Assembly: GCA_021527695.1 (NCBI GenBank)
Contig: JAKFAO010000003.1
Location: forward strand, 2,103,528-2,167,527
Direction of reading: 5' to 3'
Source: Naematelia aurantialba
Lineage: Eukaryota > Basidiomycota > Tremellomycetes > Tremellales > Naemateliaceae
DNA: 64,000 bases
Numbering within the stretch: the stretch's first letter is position 1; every line of letters begins with the position of its first letter. Of the stretch, positions 59,697 through 64,000 are shown piece after piece. A program made the translations under genes and the position numbers. The notes under the pieces are model-generated. The model searched no databases, was not told the origin of the DNA, and saw only the letters and a program-made list of their open reading frames with translations.

Positions 59697-60737
59697 TCAA
59701 GGACTCGGACAACAGCTGGAAAGTGGCTCGTCTGCCTTCTTGGTGCCGGAGGGATATCCATCTTGCTCGACGAGGTTTCTAGTTGCATCGCTTTGAGAGA
59801 CATCAACATCTAGTCCACTTTGTGTCACGCGGACAGTGGAATTGGGGACGTTGACTTGTGGTCGTTCTGAGGCTGCCGTGGACATGTCTGAACCGTTAAC
59901 AAGGAGGTCCATTTGATGCGAGTTGACAGCGCATAGCTTTAAACCTCGTCGGCTCATGGCGGCAATGAGCGAGTTCACTCGGTGATAGGTATTGTTGAGG
60001 GAGTTATAGGTTTCATGATCCATTGCCGCACAGTCAGAGCTGCCCAGGTCGTCTCCAACATGAAGTGCCTGATTATCGTCAACGTCCGCCTCTCGATACG
60101 GCAAACGGGGCAGGTGGCAATGGTGTTCTGAGTCCAGCTCATCTGCGTAATCGACCATTGTGCGCTGGCATGATGCATCGGAGTCCTTGGCGGCTTGCTC
60201 AATTGAGTCGAGCCAGTTTTGTACCCTGACCAAGCGATTCAAGACATTGTTCTTGTTGTTGTGACGAGCTGTATATGATATCAGCCCATATATGGCTAAA
60301 AACTTCTTTCCGCGAGGGGTGACGCAAGAAACGGCGAGGATTGACTGGTGGCAAAGCCACTCACCAGAGGCGGTAGCTACCTTGAAACCTATGCGATGTC
60401 CGTTCTGATTGTTGACTCTTCTCTGTTGCCTTAGCGCATCCGTTTCGTGTCTCATGCACCCGGCATCCGACTCATCATGCGGGCCATTTCCTCTTTGATT
60501 GTGACCCCTGGAGTTGCCGGCCCCCCCGTCTCCCCCTCTGCGTGAGCCCCGTCCCTGGGTATCGTTCGAGGCGCCTCCACTATGGTGCTCCGAATGAACG
60601 CTCAGCTGTCTCTGATAATGATCGTCGCCGTCATCACCGTCATCGTTGTCTCGGCGGTATGTTGGCGCAGGATCACGTTCGGTGGAAGGACTAGGGGAGT
60701 AGAAAGTGGTGGTAGATGGTGAGGGAAAGATGGACAT
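59697..60737 (-). CDS. unknown subtelomeric protein
   Basis: Open frame of 346 codons from 60737 to a stop at 59697. Residues 1-115 are Ser/Asp/Gly/Arg-rich and disordered (RRDNDDGDDGDDHYQ; GSRRGGDGGAGNSRGHNQRG); the middle (HNNKNNVLNRLVRVQNWLDS) is helical; the C-terminus has LNNTYHRVNSLIAAMSRRGL. A GTAGCTACC donor-like site and a CTGTATATGATATCAG acceptor-like stretch around 60380-60270 suggest that VATASGEWLCHQ..GLI is really an intron. No family recognised. It may instead be the 3' part of the gene immediately upstream. Confidence 0.45.
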   Translation of the reverse strand: MSIFPSPSTTTFYSPSPSTERDPAPTYRRDNDDGDDGDDHYQRQLSVHSEHHSGGASNDTQGRGSRRGGDGGAGNSRGHNQRGNGPHDESDAGCMRHETDALRQQRRVNNQNGHRIGFKVATASGEWLCHQSILAVSCVTPRGKKFLAIYGLISYTARHNNKNNVLNRLVRVQNWLDSIEQAAKDSDASCQRTMVDYADELDSEHHCHLPRLPYREADVDDNQALHVGDDLGSSDCAAMDHETYNSLNNTYHRVNSLIAAMSRRGLKLCAVNSHQMDLLVNGSDMSTAASERPQVNVPNSTVRVTQSGLDVDVSQSDATRNLVEQDGYPSGTKKADEPLSSCCPSP

Positions 60738-60833
60738 TGCGGGCGGCTATGATACGCTATCAGCGTCTGCTATTCGACCGCGCCGATGTTACAATGTCTG
60801 GCTCACAACGATTCGAACACGGAGGCCAGGGGA

Positions 60834-62207
60834 TTATCTGGAAGATCTTTTTATGGGTGCGCGAGGAGCAGCAGAGCTATGTTCGGGAACACGAAACGGC
60901 CCGGACGCGGTGTAACACGTAGGAGCCAAGAAGAAAAGGACAAGAAGAAGAGGCAAATGGCTCACTGGTTGTAATCCCGCATGCCGAGAGCGGTAGAGAG
61001 CAGTTTTTGAAGCACAGATAAGTGCTGTGGCCCAAAATGTCATGAGGCGGGACAGGGCTGCTAATTGGTAGCCAGAAGGAACGGTGATGTTTCCCCTTTG
61101 AGCTTGCTGATTCTCTGCTGGTACCTCGTTGGGCAGAAGAAGTCGATTTGGCAGCGCGCACAGACGGGCGCATCGTGGGTCATTCATTCCGGCAGCAAGA
61201 ACCTCCACGTCAGTAGGTTGATTCGCATCGGGTGCCTGAGCGTCGGGAAGGACAACATCGCAGGCGCGAGAATGGTCACTGGTACCAAGGTTGGGGATAG
61301 GGGGAGGATTGAAGGCGTCCGTCGGCTGAGAATCAACTGGCACCTCGACGGCTATGGTCGTCTCGTCGAGAAGGAACAGGCGTTTGAAGCAATCATTGAT
61401 GATGAGCATACCGAGACGCAGACCGAATAGTCTACCCCCGCAAGCCATATACCACAGCGACTGACACAATCCCTCAAGGAGCTGAGCGTCTGCCTGTGCC
61501 TGCTGATCAGGACGATACTTGTTCAGCTTGATCTCGCCGATACCACCATATTGATTTCCCTGTCCAAGCGCTTTTTTGTCGCCCAGGCGGCGTGCTGCGA
61601 GGTCGGGCTTGTGAGGCCCATACTTGCGACTCTTGTGAGCAGACGTTGCCGACGAGGTGCTCGTGGTCGCTGAGGAGGCAGTGGAATGGGATCGAGAAGA
61701 TAATGCGGATGCTGTGGCGACGATGGACGCTACAGCAGCTGATGCAATCGCGGAGCGGTCGTTGTTGAACATTTCCCTAAGCAACCTCACCTCTTCCATC
61801 GCGTCCCAGGCGCCAGGATCCTCTCCTCGCCAATCGACCTCTTCATCCATCTTGATGTCTGGCGCCCGGTGTTTCCGTTCCGGCAGCAAGCAGTTGAACA
61901 CTTCATGATAGAGCTTGCGAAGCTCAGTCTCATTGTAGAATGGATCGGCATGGTCGTACTGGAGAAGCTTATCCCGCAATCTCGTCAGTTCATACGACGC
62001 CAAGAACAAAGCGGAACCAAGATCGATCAGCTCAAAAGCACCGTCGCTGAAACCAGACTCGGGATCGTAATTGCTCTGGCTATCCGACGCTCGTCGATGC
62101 TCGCTCGGCCCAGCTTGATCTGAGCTGGAGGTCGACTTGAATGGGCATGGCATGCGAGGATGCTCTTTGAAACAGATATCTATTAGATACTTTGTATGCG
62201 ATTCCAT
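60834..62207 (-). CDS. unknown subtelomeric protein
   Basis: Open frame of 457 codons, start 62207 (MESHTKYLIDICFKEHPRMP). Folded-looking parts: FELIDLGSALFLASYELTRL and LLQYDHADPFYNETELRKLY (~55-105), then a Ser/Thr/Ala low-complexity run (SSRSHSTASSATTSTSSATS), then LLEGLCQSLWYMACGGRLFG and LGMLIINDCFKRLFLLDETT. No family recognised. The last ~75 codons are doubtful: near 61030-60970 another frame (LSVLQKLLSTALGMRDYN) looks more protein-like, with a GTGAGC donor after it, so the true gene is probably spliced and could continue into the 59697-60737 frame. Confidence 0.5.
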   Translation of the reverse strand: MESHTKYLIDICFKEHPRMPCPFKSTSSSDQAGPSEHRRASDSQSNYDPESGFSDGAFELIDLGSALFLASYELTRLRDKLLQYDHADPFYNETELRKLYHEVFNCLLPERKHRAPDIKMDEEVDWRGEDPGAWDAMEEVRLLREMFNNDRSAIASAAVASIVATASALSSRSHSTASSATTSTSSATSAHKSRKYGPHKPDLAARRLGDKKALGQGNQYGGIGEIKLNKYRPDQQAQADAQLLEGLCQSLWYMACGGRLFGLRLGMLIINDCFKRLFLLDETTIAVEVPVDSQPTDAFNPPPIPNLGTSDHSRACDVVLPDAQAPDANQPTDVEVLAAGMNDPRCARLCALPNRLLLPNEVPAENQQAQRGNITVPSGYQLAALSRLMTFWATALICASKTALYRSRHAGLQPVSHLPLLLVLFFLAPTCYTASGPFRVPEHSSAAPRAPIKRSSR

Positions 62208-62248
62208 AAGTAATCATCCCACCTGCCCGAGATCTCCCATGTAGAACC

Positions 62249-62265
62249 CACGTGACCGCCACGTG
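62249..62265. promoter_or_regulatory. paired CACGTG boxes upstream of the 62207 gene
   Basis: CACGTG at 62249-62254 and 62260-62265, 11 bp apart, 42 and 53 bp upstream of the ATG at 62207. CACGTG is the core site of bHLH factors such as Cbf1/Pho4 types. Two on the same face of the helix suggest a real promoter element. Confidence 0.4.
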
Positions 62266-62454
62266 ATGCAGATCTACTGTAATGATAGTGTCTGTCATGA
62301 AATGCTAGTCCCGTCGCGCGATGCACCGCAAAGCAGAGACGGAGTGCATGTCACGGGTGGACCAGGCCAAACAGCGCTGGAGGGACCGAGGCGCTCAATG
62401 TTACGACCCTGTCAGGACACTGCCATCAACCAATTGGTTACGTAACAGGCTCGT

Positions 62455-62471
62455 AAGGGTTAGGGGGTTAC
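62455..62471 (+). repeat. internal telomere-like tract
   Basis: aagggttagggggttac: one complete TTAGGGGG unit with partial units either side, in the same orientation as the terminal array, ~1.4 kb from it. Confidence 0.7.
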
Positions 62472-62499
62472 AACCCGATTCCGGGACGGGGGCACCGAA

Positions 62500-62524
62500 T
62501 GATCATGCATGGAATGCATGATCA
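62500..62524. repeat. 25-bp perfect inverted repeat
   Basis: Arms tgatcatgcat and atgcatgatca (11 bp each, perfect) around a 3-nt centre, 29 bp from the internal telomere tract. Could form a hairpin or cruciform, or bind a dimer. Confidence 0.85.
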
Positions 62525-62663
62525 ATGGCATGGGCTGGTCGAGGGCGGTGGTGCCTACCAGAATATGTCAATGAAACATGCATGGTCAAGATGTGGAAAG
62601 AGATATCGAGGATCTTCGCTCACGTCGACAAGGTGACCCCCAAGGACGGAAGCAAATCGTGGG

Positions 62664-63878
62664 TCAGACACCAAGTGCCGTCCTATCGATAACACCTCCT
62701 TGAACGAGCTCTGCGATCCAGTGGACGAGGGCGGTCCTCTGTAGTTTATGCTTGCACTCCTTGTTTGAGCATCGTACTCGGAATGGAGCCCGAAGGTGGA
62801 CCTGGTAGCGGTGGTCTGGGTTGCCTGGCTGGGCCTTACAAGGCAGGGCGTACGGATTCGTGCTCCTCCTGGCTTGTTCGAATAGGTCCCGGATCTCCTC
62901 GTCTGTCTGGTACTGCCTGGTAAATTCCCTAAAGATGTCCGACCTGTCGGAGGAGGGAGTTGAGTGCCACCAAGCATCAGGATCGAGGGACTTAGTCGGT
63001 GACCTTATCCCGGCATTCCAGCCAACGGCGTTGAGGATGTCTGTCAGGGCTTGGGTCTGGGCCTTGGTGGGGTGGTCTGCCGCACTGCCTCGGAACATGT
63101 CGGCCTGTGTGGCCTGCTCGTAGACCCAGTGGGCATTAGCGAGCAGACCCTCCCTTGTTACGAGGTTGGCGGTGAGGCGGTAAGTAGCATGGGGTCCATT
63201 CCCGACCCCCAGCCAGTAGCTTGGGTTCAAGAAGCCCGTTGCCTTGACGATATGGCTGGCCGACCTGAGACTGGGAGCTTTGACGGTGACTTCTATACGG
63301 AAACCGCCCAGGGCGAGGTCGTCCTTACTGGTAAGGCTGTGGATCATGCGTAGACTCGATGCGACCTGGTTCCGTACCCCCTGGAGGGACTTTGGTACGG
63401 ACCCCTGCAGCCGGCTGTTGAAGGACTTGATTACGTGTACAACCCTCGGGTAGACTTTGACAGAGAAGTGGCGGGCTTGATGAGTGGCTGCCAGCTTGAC
63501 AGTGCCGTAGTTACCTGATCCCGGTACCAGCATGGGGTAGTGTGTCAAGCCATGTCTCTGGCCGGTTGCCGACCCGAACAGCCAGATGAACGGGGAGGAG
63601 AAGCTCTGGCCGATGTCCCACTCGTTGTGCTCTGCCCAGCGGTGGTCGGTCTGAGCAGGCTCCGTATTGAGGAAGCGATCTATTAGCGGGGTCTTCTGCC
63701 CATAAGCCTTGAGCCGTATCGTGTCGCATCCAGCTTCACAGAGGCAGTGAATAAATACCGAGGTCGAGATATGGACATTTCCGAGGCTGGCCTGTAACGG
63801 GAGCTTTCCTGGCTGTGCTGTCTGGTACTCGTCGAGGCTGTCAAAGAACGGTTCCTTGTATTTGGGGTCGATCCACAT
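62664..63878 (-). CDS. unknown telomere-adjacent protein, possibly 5'-truncated
   Basis: Uninterrupted frame of 404 codons, first ATG 63876-63878 (MWIDPKYKEPFFDSLDEYQT), stop 62664. Translation is protein-like throughout: VFIHCLCEAGCDTIRLKAYG, SSPFIWLFGSATGQRHGLTH, GFRIEVTVKAPSLRSASHIV, ALTDILNAVGWNAGIRSPTK, EFTRQYQTDEEIRDLFEQAR and a Cys-containing end CSNKECKHKLQRTALVHWIA (C-x4-C). No family recognised; no membrane segment or signal peptide. The first ATG is ~5 bp from the first telomere-like bases and an in-frame TAA lies in the repeats, so no promoter remains and the original 5' end may be lost. Lack of introns in 1.2 kb is unusual for this genome and suits a mobile-element or telomere-linked gene family. 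Confidence 0.55.
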   Translation of the reverse strand: MWIDPKYKEPFFDSLDEYQTAQPGKLPLQASLGNVHISTSVFIHCLCEAGCDTIRLKAYGQKTPLIDRFLNTEPAQTDHRWAEHNEWDIGQSFSSPFIWLFGSATGQRHGLTHYPMLVPGSGNYGTVKLAATHQARHFSVKVYPRVVHVIKSFNSRLQGSVPKSLQGVRNQVASSLRMIHSLTSKDDLALGGFRIEVTVKAPSLRSASHIVKATGFLNPSYWLGVGNGPHATYRLTANLVTREGLLANAHWVYEQATQADMFRGSAADHPTKAQTQALTDILNAVGWNAGIRSPTKSLDPDAWWHSTPSSDRSDIFREFTRQYQTDEEIRDLFEQARRSTNPYALPCKAQPGNPDHRYQVHLRAPFRVRCSNKECKHKLQRTALVHWIAELVQGGVIDRTALGV

Positions 63879-63883
63879 CTGGT

Positions 63884-64000
63884 GGTTGGGTTAGGGGTTA
63901 GGGGTTAGGGGTTAGGGGTTAGGGGTTAGGGGGTTAGGGGGTTAGGGGGTTAGGGGGTTAGGGGGTTAGGGGGTTAGGGGGTTAGGGGGTTAGGGGGTTA
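63884..64000 (+). repeat. terminal telomere array, TTAGGGG then TTAGGGGG
   Basis: After ggttggg, five TTAGGGG units (63891-63925) are followed by nine TTAGGGGG units (63926-63997) and the start of another. The G-rich strand runs to the right edge, so the chromosome end lies to the right. Confidence 0.98.

Larger units (their letters stand above)
62208..62663. other. subtelomeric intergenic region with E-boxes, telomere tract and palindrome
   Basis: 456 bp between two minus-strand unknown genes. Contains two CACGTG boxes, a GTTACGTAAC palindrome (62438-62447), an internal telomere-like tract and a 25-bp inverted repeat, each listed separately or in the findings. Confidence 0.6.

Overview
The window is the right-hand end of a fungal chromosome. 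The last ~110 bp are telomere repeats (TTAGGGG, then TTAGGGGG). Genes are split by many short introns (mostly 35-65 nt), GC content is moderately high, and the gene set is that of a basidiomycete yeast. TTAGGGGG telomeres are known from Cryptococcus, so a Tremellomycete is the best guess. Exon models below were read by eye from splice signals and conserved protein motifs; most interior boundaries are good to a few bases but none is tested.

Layout. (1) 1-26 kb is mostly conserved cell machinery: an MDR reductase, mitochondrial ribosomal protein mL41, SEC23, VFA1, a BTS1-type GGPP synthase, the telomere-capping protein STN1, SURF1/SHY1, SEC62 and an RNA15/CSTF64 homologue. A ~7 kb accessory block interrupts it: GH78 alpha-L-rhamnosidase, amidase and ACC deaminase (8.6-15.7 kb). 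(2) 26-33 kb is a looser zone with an aldo-keto reductase carrying a hydrophobic tail, a broken glutathione-transferase relic and two short-chain dehydrogenases. (3) 33.8-43 kb holds a DHA1-type MFS transporter, a Zn2Cys6 regulator, a cytochrome P450 and an amino-acid permease. (4) 44.5-58.7 kb has a Dal5-type MFS transporter, an aryl-alcohol-dehydrogenase-like reductase, a full-length 5-oxoprolinase, a second Zn2Cys6 regulator and a DAO-family FAD oxidase. (5) 59-64 kb is the subtelomere proper: three unrecognised proteins, a short internal telomere tract, a perfect inverted repeat and the telomere.

How the genes may work together. Blocks 3 and 4 have the composition of subtelomeric catabolic or secondary-metabolism clusters: transporter, oxidoreductases and a local regulator. 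The intergenic region shared by the P450 and the permease carries three near-identical palindromes of the form CGG-N9-CCG, the kind of site bound by Zn2Cys6 dimers, and two such regulators lie within 15 kb. Block 4 could be a 5-oxoproline or related lactam/amino-acid nitrogen-use cluster; that is inference from family membership. The amidase/ACC deaminase pair is a second nitrogen-releasing unit.

Other notable points are several GC-AG introns (three in the ACC deaminase gene alone), two candidate micro-exons, and a telomere joined about 5 bp from the first ATG of the terminal ORF. No tRNA, rRNA, CRISPR array or intact transposon was seen.
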